Assembly: GCA_000153745.1 (NCBI GenBank)
Contig: DS022282.1
Span: 1,656,816 to 1,720,815, forward strand
DNA: 64,000 nucleotides
Direction of reading: 5' to 3'
Source of the DNA: Rhodobacterales bacterium HTCC2255
GTDB taxonomy: Bacteria > Pseudomonadota > Alphaproteobacteria > Rhodobacterales > Rhodobacteraceae
Shown piece after piece: positions 1 through 9,213 of the stretch; position 1 is the first letter of the stretch, and each line of letters opens with the position of its first letter. Below the pieces are notes generated by a model, which saw nothing but the letters and a program-made list of their open reading frames with translations, had not been told where the DNA came from and ran no database searches. The translations under genes and the position numbers were made by a program.

Positions 1-1094
1 TGTAATACTTTTTGTAGAACAAATGCAGGCAAGCCAAGGCCATAAATGGCTAATGCATGAGCAGTTGAGATTGAGTCTGTATTTGTGAATGCACCTCTTT
101 CAAATAATACAGAAATTAATGAAAGAGGAATAATTATTAAGGCAATTGCAGATGGTATTGTTAGCAATAAAGAAAACTCTAAAGCTCTATTAAATGCATT
201 TTGCCCATCAGTACTATTTTTATTTATTAAAGTTCTAGATAATTCAGGAAGTAAAACTACACCTATTGCAATTCCAACAACGCCCAACGGAAGCTGATAC
301 AATCGGTCAGCATAATATAACCATGCAAAAGCACCCTCAAAATAGCTAGCAACTTGACGACCTACTAACAAGTTTATTTGTACAACCCCGCCTGTAAAAA
401 TTGCGGGAATGGCTAAGAGAAATAATTTTTTAATATCAGGCGTAAATTTCGGCATCTGTAAGGTTAATTTTACCCCCAACCTTCTGACAGCAATATACAC
501 TAAACCCATCTGGGCAATACCTGCACAAAAAACTCCCCAAGAAAGTGTTACACCTGTATCCCAACCCATTTTTATAGATAAAATCATTGATAAAATTAAT
601 ATGATATTTAGAATTACTGGTGCAGCCGCTGCTGCAATGAAATGTCTATGTGAATTTAATATGCCGCTAAATAAAGCAGTAAGTGATATGAAGATAATAT
701 ATGGAAAAATAATTCGTGATAATTCAACGGCTAATTCAAAACGGTCGTTCCCTTCAAAACCACTTGCCATTGCGTAAACGAAATAAGGCATAAAGAGCTG
801 TGATATTATTGTTAATAAAATCAATATACCCGCAAGCGTTGATAATGCCTGACTAGCAAACTCTTCATTACCATCCTGAGTTGCCAGTTTTTTTGTATAT
901 AAAGGAACAAACGCTAAATTGAATGCACCTTCAGCAAAAAATCTTCGAAATAAATTTGGTAATGAAAAAGCTGCTTGAAAAGCTTCTGCTATTACACCTG
1001 TTCCAAGGTATGCAGCCATCATTAAATCTCTGAATAATCCTGCAAAGCGACTTATTAATGTCCAGCCACTTACAGTTAAAAAAAATTTTATCAT
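1..1094 (-). CDS. murJ: Lipid II flippase MurJ (N-terminal part, cut by window start)
   Basis: Translating the minus strand from the ATG at 1094 gives an uninterrupted, very hydrophobic protein running off the window edge; about 364 residues are present and the C-terminus is missing. The start reads MIKFFLTVSGWTLISRFAG, and further on LPNLFRRFFAEGAFNLAFVP is the hallmark of the MviN/MurJ family of polytopic MOP-superfamily flippases that move lipid II across the inner membrane for peptidoglycan synthesis. The ATG overlaps the stop of glnD (ATGA), so the two are probably translationally coupled. Identification is confident; whether the distal part is intact cannot be seen. Confidence 0.93.
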   Translation of the reverse strand, partial: MIKFFLTVSGWTLISRFAGLFRDLMMAAYLGTGVIAEAFQAAFSLPNLFRRFFAEGAFNLAFVPLYTKKLATQDGNEEFASQALSTLAGILILLTIISQLFMPYFVYAMASGFEGNDRFELAVELSRIIFPYIIFISLTALFSGILNSHRHFIAAAAAPVILNIILILSMILSIKMGWDTGVTLSWGVFCAGIAQMGLVYIAVRRLGVKLTLQMPKFTPDIKKLFLLAIPAIFTGGVVQINLLVGRQVASYFEGAFAWLYYADRLYQLPLGVVGIAIGVVLLPELSRTLINKNSTDGQNAFNRALEFSLLLTIPSAIALIIIPLSLISVLFERGAFTNTDSISTAHALAIYGLGLPAFVLQKVL

Positions 1095-3886
1095 GCCATT
1101 GAAGCCTCTGCACCAACTTCAATTGCTTCTTGGAGTTTTCCTTTAATAATTTGCTGCTTATTTTCAGATGTAATTTTTAATCCTATCATGTCTTTTACAT
1201 AAAATACATCCACGGCTTGCGCTCCATAGGTCGCTATGACTGCACTTGCTATTTGAATGTTTGCATTAGCCAGCGTGCGCGTTAAATCAAATAATAAACT
1301 ATGACGATCCCGGGTGTCTACTTCAATAATCGTGTATATGTCTGATCCTTGATTATCAAATGTAATATCGGTTGGAACTTTGAAGTTTCGCTCTCTGGGT
1401 TTATATTTATTTCGAACTTTCAAAACATCTCTGGCGATAACATCTCCTGCAAGGGTTTGATCAATTAATTTTTTCAGTTTTCCTAATTTTGAAAAATCAA
1501 AGGGTTTTCCATCGTTATCTTGTATCCAAAATACTGGAGTAGCGTAGCCATCTGACGTGGTGTAAGTCCGAGCATCGATTACATTGGCATTTGCGAGCGC
1601 TATGGCTCCAGTAAGTCTCGAAAAAATACCTGGGTGATCTTGCATTACAAATTGAGCTCGAGTTGCATCACGGTCTTGGTCAACTTCAAAGTGGCTTTCA
1701 ATTTTTTTACTGCCAAGGTTTTTAAATAAATTTGCAAATATAAATTGTGTATTAGTGTCTAGCCCTTGCCAATAAGCTGGGTAATGGCGCTTAATTTCTT
1801 CTTGAATAGATAATTCATCCCAATTTTCCAATAATACCTTTAAGGAATTTCTAGCAATTAAATAAGGTTTATTTTTTCCTTGTGTATCAAGACCGCCTTT
1901 AATTAAGCTTCGAGTATTAGTATAAAGTTCACGTAATAGTTGAGCTTTCCAATTATTCAGTGCGCCTGGACCGACTCCCATTATATCACAAACTGTCAAA
2001 ACAGTAAGTAAGTTTAAATTTGAAGTTGTTTTAACTATTTTTCCGAAGTTACTTACAGTTTTTGGATCTGATAAATCACGTTTTTGTGCAAAGTCAGACA
2101 TCACTAAATGGTTTTCAATTAACCAAACAACTCTGTCAGTTTCTGAAGTATTTAATCCCAACTCAGGAGCTATTTTTTTTGCGAGATTAGCGCCTGCAAT
2201 TGAATGATCTTCGGGAAGCCCTTTGCCAATATCATGCAAAAGCATAGCAATGTATAAAACTCTTCTATCTACTCCAGATTTAAGTATTTTGGATGCAATT
2301 GGAAGTTCTTCTTTTAAGGTACCTTGTTCAATTCTTGCTAAAAAAGATATACATTGAATGGTATGCTCATCCACAGTGAAGCTGTGATAAAAGTTAAATT
2401 GCATTAAAGCAATTATACGCTTAAATTCAGGAATAATTGCGCCTAAAACACCAAGCTCATTCATACGCCTCAACGCACGTTCAGGATTTCCATAATCTAA
2501 AAGAAGTGACATAAATATTCGCTGTGTTTCAGGATTTTTTCTTACTTTAGCAGTTATTTTTTTAAGATTTGCTGTAACAACTCTCATTGCATCTTGATGT
2601 ATAAGAAGGCCAGTTTTTAAACCCTCTTCAAACAAGCGTAAGATATTTATTGGATCTTTAAGGAATGTAATAGGATCAACAAGATTAATTCTTCCATGCT
2701 CTAATTGAAAACCATCAGATACATTGCCATCTATATTTAACGTCCGCCAAAGTATATTTCTAAATCTATCGCCTAGAGATAAGGTTGATTTTAGTTGCTT
2801 AGCTTCAAGTGCAGTTAAGAATACACGAGTTAATTCCCCCACATGCGTAGCTTGGCGGAAATAGTCTTGCATAAACCGCTCGACACCACGCATTCCTTTG
2901 CCCCCTTTGTATCCAAACCTTTTGGCAACTTCCACTTGGTGGTCAAAAGTCAATTTTTCAGATGCTCTATTAGCGCAAAGATGAAGGTGACATCTTACTG
3001 CCCATAAAAAATTATGAGCTACAAGAAAACTATTATATTCTTGTTGCGTAAAATAACCCTGGTCTATCATTTCTTTATGCGTTGAAGCATGGGCTACGTA
3101 TTTAGTGATCCAGAAAAGAGATTGTAAATCGCGAAGACCTCCTTTGCCTTCTTTAACATTAGGTTCGACCATATATCGCTGTCCGCCTTGACGTTCATGA
3201 CGATTTGCACGTTCTTCTAATTTTTCTTCAACATATTCTGTTGCGCTAGCCTTAAATAAGTTTCTACGAAGTTTTCTATCAAAATCATCATATAAATTTT
3301 TATTACCACAAAGATAACGATGTTCTAATAAAGCAGTCTTGATAGTTTGATCTGTTTTTCCCAATTGTATGCATTGATTTATGCTTCGTGTTGAGTATCC
3401 AATTTTTAAACGCATATCCCATAAAATATATAGCATATCTTCGATTATTTTTTGAATTCTGTTAGATGGTTTTGTGCGAGTTAAAAATAAAAGATCAACA
3501 TCAGAATGTGGAGCCATTTCTGCACGACCATAACCACCTACCGCAATTATTGAGATGTAATCCAAAACAGTTTCGTTGCTTTTTGGGGATTGTAAAATGG
3601 TTTGAACCACATCAAAGGCAAAAGAAATTAAGCTATCTTTTAAAAAGCTATATGTTGCAATTGTTCTAGCTGATTCAAATGGTAACTTTTCAAATTGTTT
3701 TTGAATTTCTAAGCGTCCATTAACATTTGCTTCACTTAAGATAGTTGCTATTGAAGAACGTAAATTATCCTTTGCCATTGTCTTAATGGCCGTATTAATT
3801 TTAGCGTTTAATTCAATCTTATTAAACAATACTTTTTCTGAACAAATTAACTTATCCGATTGGATAATTTCACTTTGTAATTTCAT
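1091..3886 (-). CDS. glnD: Bifunctional uridylyltransferase/uridylyl-removing enzyme GlnD
   Basis: GlnD senses glutamine and uridylylates or deuridylylates PII proteins, setting nitrogen control. The 931-residue product has the family order: a nucleotidyltransferase domain with GGYGRAEMAPHSDVDLLFL near residue 116, a central GlnD/PII-UTase region, an HD hydrolase domain with HDIGKG near residue 555, and two C-terminal ACT domains (beginning near FVMQDHPGIFSRLTG and IIEVDTRDRHSLLFDLTRTL). I chose the ATG at 3886, not the longer frame opening at 3910, because AGGAG lies 9-10 nt upstream of it. The gene overlaps the end of the upstream lipoprotein gene by 17 bp and its stop overlaps the murJ start, suggesting one operon. 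Confidence 0.95.
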   Translation of the reverse strand: MKLQSEIIQSDKLICSEKVLFNKIELNAKINTAIKTMAKDNLRSSIATILSEANVNGRLEIQKQFEKLPFESARTIATYSFLKDSLISFAFDVVQTILQSPKSNETVLDYISIIAVGGYGRAEMAPHSDVDLLFLTRTKPSNRIQKIIEDMLYILWDMRLKIGYSTRSINQCIQLGKTDQTIKTALLEHRYLCGNKNLYDDFDRKLRRNLFKASATEYVEEKLEERANRHERQGGQRYMVEPNVKEGKGGLRDLQSLFWITKYVAHASTHKEMIDQGYFTQQEYNSFLVAHNFLWAVRCHLHLCANRASEKLTFDHQVEVAKRFGYKGGKGMRGVERFMQDYFRQATHVGELTRVFLTALEAKQLKSTLSLGDRFRNILWRTLNIDGNVSDGFQLEHGRINLVDPITFLKDPINILRLFEEGLKTGLLIHQDAMRVVTANLKKITAKVRKNPETQRIFMSLLLDYGNPERALRRMNELGVLGAIIPEFKRIIALMQFNFYHSFTVDEHTIQCISFLARIEQGTLKEELPIASKILKSGVDRRVLYIAMLLHDIGKGLPEDHSIAGANLAKKIAPELGLNTSETDRVVWLIENHLVMSDFAQKRDLSDPKTVSNFGKIVKTTSNLNLLTVLTVCDIMGVGPGALNNWKAQLLRELYTNTRSLIKGGLDTQGKNKPYLIARNSLKVLLENWDELSIQEEIKRHYPAYWQGLDTNTQFIFANLFKNLGSKKIESHFEVDQDRDATRAQFVMQDHPGIFSRLTGAIALANANVIDARTYTTSDGYATPVFWIQDNDGKPFDFSKLGKLKKLIDQTLAGDVIARDVLKVRNKYKPRERNFKVPTDITFDNQGSDIYTIIEVDTRDRHSLLFDLTRTLANANIQIASAVIATYGAQAVDVFYVKDMIGLKITSENKQQIIKGKLQEAIEVGAEASMA

Positions 3887-5069
3887 ACAGAAAAGCTCCT
3901 GATCCACCAAATCTAGTAGGCGCTGGAGAAATAATCCTTAATGCACCTGCAGATGCCTCTGCAACAGAAAGTGCACGTTGTGCAGAACCATTGTTCAACA
4001 ATCTAAAGGCGCCACTTGCACCTTTAAAACCTTGAGGTCGTGTGATCTGTGATCGCTGTGCTGCATTTATATTTCCTTCACTTAGAAGTGTTGCTAATAT
4101 CTTCATTCCATCATAAGCAAATCCTGCTAATGGATGTGGAGGATTTCCATAAACCTTTTTATAACGTTTGTTGAAACTGTTTATTGCTGCCCCGTCAGGT
4201 ACCGTGAACCAACCATTTCTGAGCCCAGGAGTATTAAGTGTTGTTTGTGGGATATCCCACCTGGATAAGCCTAATACTTTTATATCTTTTATTGGTAAAC
4301 CTTTAGCCAATAAAAATTCTGCTAAGAGAGGTAAACCTGATGCACTATCTGCAGTTAAAACCACTGTATCAGAACCAGATCTTCTTATTTTTCTTGTTAT
4401 TTTGCGTGCATTATTTGCAATACCATCTGCTGAAAAAGGGTAATTATATGAACCTACTAAATCCAAATCATTTGATTTTGCTGATAATCTAACTGCGTTA
4501 GCTGCAATACTTCCTGCCGTAGTATCAGGAGAAACAACTGATACTTTATTGTAACCTTTTTGAGATGCAAAACCTAATAATCGGTCTGCAGTATTTTGGA
4601 ATGAATTTCCTAGAATAAAAACATTATTTCCTGCAATGCTAGAAGTATTTGAAAAGCTTAAAACGTTTATATTACTAGCAGCGGCAATTTTCCCAACAGA
4701 TTTAGCAGATTCTGCAAATAAGGGACCTATTATTAGTTTGACGTTTTGTGAAATAGCTTTTTTTGCGGCAGCCTCTGCTCTGAGTGGATCTCCAGCGGTT
4801 CCAAATATTAACATCTCAATTTTAGCTTTTGGATGATCATTAATTGCCATTCTTGCTGCACGAATAAGATTTTGTGCTAGATCTTCCTGATTATCATCAG
4901 ATGAACCAGATGGAACAAGTAAGGCTACTTTGATAGTTGCTGAAGGATTTACAATTGGGCCATCATTAGCTTTTTGAACACTTAAATCCTGACAGGCTGT
5001 AATTGTTAAAGTCAAAATGCAAATTATAACAATACGGGTAAGCTCTAATATTGATTTTTTTTTAATCAT
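3870..5069 (-). CDS. LpoA-like lipoprotein (penicillin-binding protein activator family, periplasmic-binding fold)
   Basis: The 399-residue protein starts with a lipoprotein signal peptide: a basic N-terminus, a hydrophobic core and a lipobox ending LTITAC near residue 26. The rest resembles type I periplasmic binding proteins of the branched-chain amino acid receptor class: IKVALLVPSG at the start of the mature domain, then LIIGPLFAESAKSVGKIA and a VSVVSPDTTAGS-like second-lobe strand. In Proteobacteria this architecture is annotated as penicillin-binding protein activator (LpoA/LppC). It probably sits in the outer membrane facing the periplasm. It is divergent from rsmI, which commonly neighbours lpoA. 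The activator role is inferred from family; the organism may lack the classical PBP1a partner interaction. Confidence 0.8.
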   Translation of the reverse strand: MIKKKSILELTRIVIICILTLTITACQDLSVQKANDGPIVNPSATIKVALLVPSGSSDDNQEDLAQNLIRAARMAINDHPKAKIEMLIFGTAGDPLRAEAAAKKAISQNVKLIIGPLFAESAKSVGKIAAASNINVLSFSNTSSIAGNNVFILGNSFQNTADRLLGFASQKGYNKVSVVSPDTTAGSIAANAVRLSAKSNDLDLVGSYNYPFSADGIANNARKITRKIRRSGSDTVVLTADSASGLPLLAEFLLAKGLPIKDIKVLGLSRWDIPQTTLNTPGLRNGWFTVPDGAAINSFNKRYKKVYGNPPHPLAGFAYDGMKILATLLSEGNINAAQRSQITRPQGFKGASGAFRLLNNGSAQRALSVAEASAGALRIISPAPTRFGGSGAFLYEITK

Positions 5070-5177
5070 TCTTACTTCCTGTTAAAACAAGTGGTAACTT
5101 AGGTTAGCAATAGTCAAAAGATATTCTAAAGGCTATTAGATTACAACGGGTGGCAATAACAATGAAAGAAAAATCTC

Positions 5178-6047
5178 ATGATTGTTAAGAAACTTGATTC
5201 GGGGCTACATATATTAGCTACACCTATTGGCACAGCAAATGATATTACAATTCGTGCTTTGAATATCTTACGTGATGCTGACATTTTAGTTGCGGAAGAT
5301 ACTAGAGTTCTTCGTAAATTGATGGAGATACATGGAATTAATCTCAATGGAAGAAAAGTTCTTTCTTATCATGATCACAATGGTGAAGCGCAAAGACCTA
5401 AAATAATTGCACTTCTGACTGAGGGTAAAGCTGTGGCCTATGCTTCAGATGCGGGAACTCCACTTATAGCTGACCCGGGATTTTCGCTTGCAAAAATTGC
5501 CATTCAAAATAATATTCGGGTTCATGCTGCTCCAGGCGCTAGCGCTGTATTAACGGCATTATGTTTGGCGGGATTGCCAACAGATAATTTTTTCTTTGGT
5601 GGTTTTTTAGGTTCAAAGTCTTCACAAAGATTGAAGAATTTAGAAAAAATACAAGATCTAGATGCAACCCTAGTATATTACGAATCTCCTAAAAGAACAC
5701 TATCAACATTAAGGGATATTTCAAAAATTTTTGGAAATGGTAGGTCTATATCAGTATGCAGGGAAATGACAAAGAAATTTGAAGAGGTAATAAGGGGGAA
5801 TGTAGATGAGGTAATTAATGAAATTGAGTCACGCAACACTTTCAAAGGCGAAGTTGTAATTGTTATGGGTCCTCCATCAAAAAAAGAAATAAGTGATGAT
5901 GACATAAGTTCTGCATTGAAAATTGCATTACAAGAATATCGCATAAAAGACGCTGCTTCGCAGATATCTGAGCAATTTGGTGTATCAAAAAAACGAACCT
6001 ACGAAATAGCTTTAAAAATAAAAACAGAATTTAATAAATCTAATTAA
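5178..6047 (+). CDS. rsmI: 16S rRNA (cytidine-1402-2'-O)-methyltransferase
   Basis: RsmI uses SAM to 2'-O-methylate C1402 in the ribosomal P site. The 289-residue product has the tetrapyrrole-methylase fold signatures: LHILATPIGTANDITIRAL at the N-terminus, VAEDTRVLRKLM, ASDAGTPLIADPG and APGASAVLTALCLAGLPTD. A short C-terminal extension resembles the helical tail of the family. Length is normal. It is divergent from the LpoA-like gene, the usual proteobacterial arrangement; yraN, often found just downstream, is absent and gshB follows after about 100 bp. Confidence 0.95.
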   Translation: MIVKKLDSGLHILATPIGTANDITIRALNILRDADILVAEDTRVLRKLMEIHGINLNGRKVLSYHDHNGEAQRPKIIALLTEGKAVAYASDAGTPLIADPGFSLAKIAIQNNIRVHAAPGASAVLTALCLAGLPTDNFFFGGFLGSKSSQRLKNLEKIQDLDATLVYYESPKRTLSTLRDISKIFGNGRSISVCREMTKKFEEVIRGNVDEVINEIESRNTFKGEVVIVMGPPSKKEISDDDISSALKIALQEYRIKDAASQISEQFGVSKKRTYEIALKIKTEFNKSN

Positions 6048-6146
6048 TAATTACAGAACTTTATGACAGTAAATTCAAACAAGAAAGCTTGCATCATTTT
6101 TGTCTATGCTTCATTTAGTTAAAATGTTTACTTTTTGGAGAATGCC

Positions 6147-7085
6147 ATGCACCTAAGAATTGCTATTCAGATGGATCCAATAGAATTGGTTGATATTAAT
6201 GCTGATAGCACCTTTCGAATAATGGAAGAAGCGCAATTGCGAGGGCATGAACTCTATTATTATAATCCTGAACAACTTGCTTTTGAAGAAGGTGAAATCA
6301 CCGCTCATGGTTGGCCTATTAGCGTAGATCGCGTTAAAGGTAAGCATTTTACTAAGGGTGAATTTACAAAGGTATATCTTAAAAATTTTGATGTGGTATG
6401 GCTTCGTCAAGATCCTCCGTTTGATATGGGATACATAACAAATACTCATTTGCTCGAAATGGTTCATCCCGATACCCTAGTGGTTAATGACCCAAAATGG
6501 GTGCGTAATTATCCTGAAAAATTATTAGTATTAAATTTTCCAGATTTAACACCCCCAACGACAATCGCCCGAGACATAGAAATTCTAAAGACATTCAAGA
6601 ATAAATATAAAGATATTATATTGAAGCCATTATACGGAAATGGTGGTGCTGGTGTTTTTCGATTAGATGAAAATGATAGAAATTTAAATTCATTACATGA
6701 ACTTTTTAGCTCTATAAATACGGAACCTTTAATTGCTCAAAAGTTTTTAGCTGCGGTTTCTAAGGGAGATAAACGTATTATACTAGTTGATGGTGAACCT
6801 GTAGGAGCTATCAATCGCGTACCTGCAAAAGGAGAAACACGGTCAAATATGCATGTAGGTGGAAGGCCTGAAAAAGTTGAGCTAGATGAACGCGATTTAG
6901 AAATATGTGAAAAAATTGGACCTCTATTAAGAAAAAAAGGTCAAATATTTGTTGGAATTGATGTTATTGGCGGCTTCCTCACCGAAATAAATGTTACATC
7001 ACCAACGGGCATTCAAGAACTAGAACGATTTAATGAAATTAATGTTGCAGAAAAAATTTGGCTTTCAATAGAATCTAAATTTTAA
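6147..7085 (+). CDS. gshB: Glutathione synthetase
   Basis: GshB ligates glycine to gamma-glutamylcysteine with ATP. The 312-residue product begins MHLRIAIQMDPIELVDINAD and contains the ATP-grasp pattern: VVWLRQDPPFDMGYI, LKPLYGNGGAGVFR (glycine-rich ATP loop) and GIDVIGGFLTEINVTSPTG (metal and phosphate ligands). The reading frame is open from a TTG at 6135, but TTGGAG at 6135-6140 is a good ribosome binding site for the ATG at 6147, so that start is chosen. The stop codon overlaps the convergent cobC-like stop inside the palindrome TTAA at 7082-7085. Confidence 0.96.
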   Translation: MHLRIAIQMDPIELVDINADSTFRIMEEAQLRGHELYYYNPEQLAFEEGEITAHGWPISVDRVKGKHFTKGEFTKVYLKNFDVVWLRQDPPFDMGYITNTHLLEMVHPDTLVVNDPKWVRNYPEKLLVLNFPDLTPPTTIARDIEILKTFKNKYKDIILKPLYGNGGAGVFRLDENDRNLNSLHELFSSINTEPLIAQKFLAAVSKGDKRIILVDGEPVGAINRVPAKGETRSNMHVGGRPEKVELDERDLEICEKIGPLLRKKGQIFVGIDVIGGFLTEINVTSPTGIQELERFNEINVAEKIWLSIESKF

Positions 7086-7663
7086 AATATATTGTTAACA
7101 CTTAATATTCTCCAATTTTTGTCTCCAAGATGTTCTAAATGTGTTATACTGAGATTATCAATTTGGAAGCTAATTGCACTTTGAGGTTGTATTTTTGCAG
7201 CACGCTGTAACTGTGTTAAAATAACACCAAAATGACCAACAGCAATTATGTTTTTTCCTTTATATCGCTCATTTATATTATCAACTTCTGCATTTATTCT
7301 TTTTGCAGCTTGGTTCCAACTTTCTCCATTTGGTGGTGCTGTATCACCAGGGCTAGACCAATAATCTTTTGATAGCTTAGGGTATTTTGCTGCTATTTCA
7401 GATGATTTTTTAAGTTCCCATTCGCCAAAGTTAAATTCACGTAAGTTCTTATTGTTTGGTAAACGTTCACGCATGTTTTGAATTTCTGTTGCCGTTTTTA
7501 TTGTGCGCTTTAAGTCAGATGATATTATTAAACTATCATTTGGCAAATAATCATCTAATTTTTTAAGTCTGTTAACATTTGACAAATCTACATCTACATC
7601 AGACCATCCAACTAAGCTTTTCAAATGAGTTGGCCCATGTCTTATCCAGTACCAATTTGTCAT
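7082..7663 (-). CDS. cobC: Histidine phosphatase family protein, probable alpha-ribazole phosphatase
   Basis: The 193-residue protein opens with WYWIRHGPTHLKSL, the RHG catalytic histidine motif of the phosphoglycerate-mutase-like histidine phosphatases, and has the second catalytic histidine in AVGHFGVIL. It overlaps the upstream cobP/cobU gene by 4 bp, and that context suggests it removes the 5' phosphate from alpha-ribazole phosphate in cobalamin nucleotide-loop assembly. Without that neighbour only a general phosphatase call would be justified, so the gene symbol is an inference. Confidence 0.75.
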   Translation of the reverse strand: MTNWYWIRHGPTHLKSLVGWSDVDVDLSNVNRLKKLDDYLPNDSLIISSDLKRTIKTATEIQNMRERLPNNKNLREFNFGEWELKKSSEIAAKYPKLSKDYWSSPGDTAPPNGESWNQAAKRINAEVDNINERYKGKNIIAVGHFGVILTQLQRAAKIQPQSAISFQIDNLSITHLEHLGDKNWRILSVNNIF

Positions 7664-8193
7664 GAGAAATCCTCAGGTAATTTACCCTTTAAAACTAACG
7701 GTATGCCAGCAATAACTTGCACAACAAGATCTGATTGTGCTGCTACTTTTTGATTTAACTGTCCTTGAGCGGTTCTGAATTTTCGGGCTAAATAATTATC
7801 GGGAACAACACCAAGACCTGTTTCATTAGAGACGCAGACAACGTGATTTGCATCATGGCATGCATTAATGAAACTTTCAGTATTTATGTCTTTGTTAGCT
7901 AATAAATTATTACTTAGCCATAAAGTTAGGCAATCAATTAAAATTATACCTTTCTCGGGTAGTGGAAGTATTTCCAGTGGTGATTCAATTGTATTCCAAT
8001 CATTTCCACGATCTTTTTGATGCTTGTTGATCTTATATTGCATTTCATCATCAAATGCCTGAGCAGTTGCTATATAATTCTTATACATCCCTGTAGAACA
8101 TACTAATTTTTCAGCAAAAGCGGATTTCCCAGAGTTAGCTCCTCCAAGAATCAAAGATAGTTTAGGGAATTTTTTTGACACGATTTTCCTCAA
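7660..8193 (-). CDS. cobU: Adenosylcobinamide kinase / adenosylcobinamide-phosphate guanylyltransferase
   Basis: The 177-residue protein has a Walker A loop, LILGGANSGKSAFAEKLV, close to the N-terminus, the KHQKDRGNDWNTIESP segment typical of CobU/CobP, and ILIDCLTLWLSN as Walker B region. The enzyme phosphorylates adenosylcobinamide and transfers GMP to it before attachment of alpha-ribazole. Length matches the family. It is divergent from rpoH and overlaps the downstream histidine phosphatase, so the pair is likely one transcript. No other cobalamin genes are visible here, so these two could serve corrinoid salvage as well as synthesis. Confidence 0.93.
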   Translation of the reverse strand: MRKIVSKKFPKLSLILGGANSGKSAFAEKLVCSTGMYKNYIATAQAFDDEMQYKINKHQKDRGNDWNTIESPLEILPLPEKGIILIDCLTLWLSNNLLANKDINTESFINACHDANHVVCVSNETGLGVVPDNYLARKFRTAQGQLNQKVAAQSDLVVQVIAGIPLVLKGKLPEDFS

Positions 8194-8264
8194 AGTGATC
8201 CAATTATCTGTTTCTCACGTAATAATTATACAAACCGAAACATTAGATAAAGAAAAATAAAATA

Positions 8265-9149
8265 ATGACACTTGATACATCCTATGAAAAACGTTTGCAA
8301 AAAACTGCTATGAAAGCAGAAATGTTAGACGTTGATACAGAATACAAACTCGCAATAGCATGGCGTGATCACAAAGATGAAGACGCACTACACAGACTAA
8401 TAAATGCTTACATGCGTCTAGCAATATCTATGGCTTCGAAATTTCGAAGATACGGTGTGTCACAACAAGATTTAATACAAGAAGCAGGCATGGGGCTAAT
8501 GAAGGCTGCAGATAAATTTGATCCAGATAAAGGTGTGCGTTTTTCAACTTATGCTCAATGGTGGGTTAAAGCATCAATTCAAGATTTCGTGATGCGCAAT
8601 TATTCGATGGTACGAACAGGTAGTACAACAAATCAAAAATCACTTTTTTTTAATATAAAAAGAGTAAAAGCTCAATTAGAGCGTGATGCTGTACAAAACA
8701 ACCAAACAGTCACACCAGCTCAGATATTAGAGCAAGTTAGTACAGAACTTGGTGTCCCTATGCGTGATGTGATGATGATGAATGGACGTATGTCTGGTGG
8801 TGATATGTCATTGAATGCGATCCAATCAAATGATGATGAAGGGCGTGAGTGGATTGAGACCTTAGCAGATGAAGCACCAGGTGGTGCTGAGATTGTTGAA
8901 CAGAGTTTTGATGAGGAAAAATTAAAAATATGGATCGGTCAGTCAATGGAAGTGTTAAATGAACGTGAAAAGTATATTGTTATTCAACGCAAAATGATTG
9001 ATTCACCCAGAACACTTGAAAGCATCGGTGTTGAATTAAAGTTATCAAAAGAGCGTATTAGACAGATAGAAAATGCGGCTTTAGAGAAGCTAAAGAAACG
9101 GATGGGATCAGATGGTCATCATGCTGCAAGGCATATTGAATTAGCATAA
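8265..9149 (+). CDS. rpoH: RNA polymerase heat-shock sigma factor sigma-32
   Basis: RpoH directs RNA polymerase to heat-shock promoters. The 294-residue sequence has sigma-70 region 2 (LINAYMRLAISMASKFRRYG, QDLIQEAGMGLMKAADKFDP, STYAQWWVKASIQDFVMRNY), the RpoH box region with NQKSLFFNIKR near residue 126, and region 4 with LESIGVELKLSKERIRQIE. Alphaproteobacteria often carry two rpoH paralogues; which of these this is cannot be decided from the window. It is divergent from cobU, and a 64-bp gap separates it from coaBC. Confidence 0.95.
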   Translation: MTLDTSYEKRLQKTAMKAEMLDVDTEYKLAIAWRDHKDEDALHRLINAYMRLAISMASKFRRYGVSQQDLIQEAGMGLMKAADKFDPDKGVRFSTYAQWWVKASIQDFVMRNYSMVRTGSTTNQKSLFFNIKRVKAQLERDAVQNNQTVTPAQILEQVSTELGVPMRDVMMMNGRMSGGDMSLNAIQSNDDEGREWIETLADEAPGGAEIVEQSFDEEKLKIWIGQSMEVLNEREKYIVIQRKMIDSPRTLESIGVELKLSKERIRQIENAALEKLKKRMGSDGHHAARHIELA

Positions 9150-9213
9150 CTTGACTTGCCAGTAGGCCAGTTCAGGATTAAACAGATTATCACTGAACAA
9201 TTGGTGATCTAAA

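Noticed and set aside
85-777. Two plus-strand open frames of 70 and 122 codons near the window start
   Set aside because: They run antisense to a continuous, highly conserved MurJ reading frame on the minus strand that reaches the window edge.
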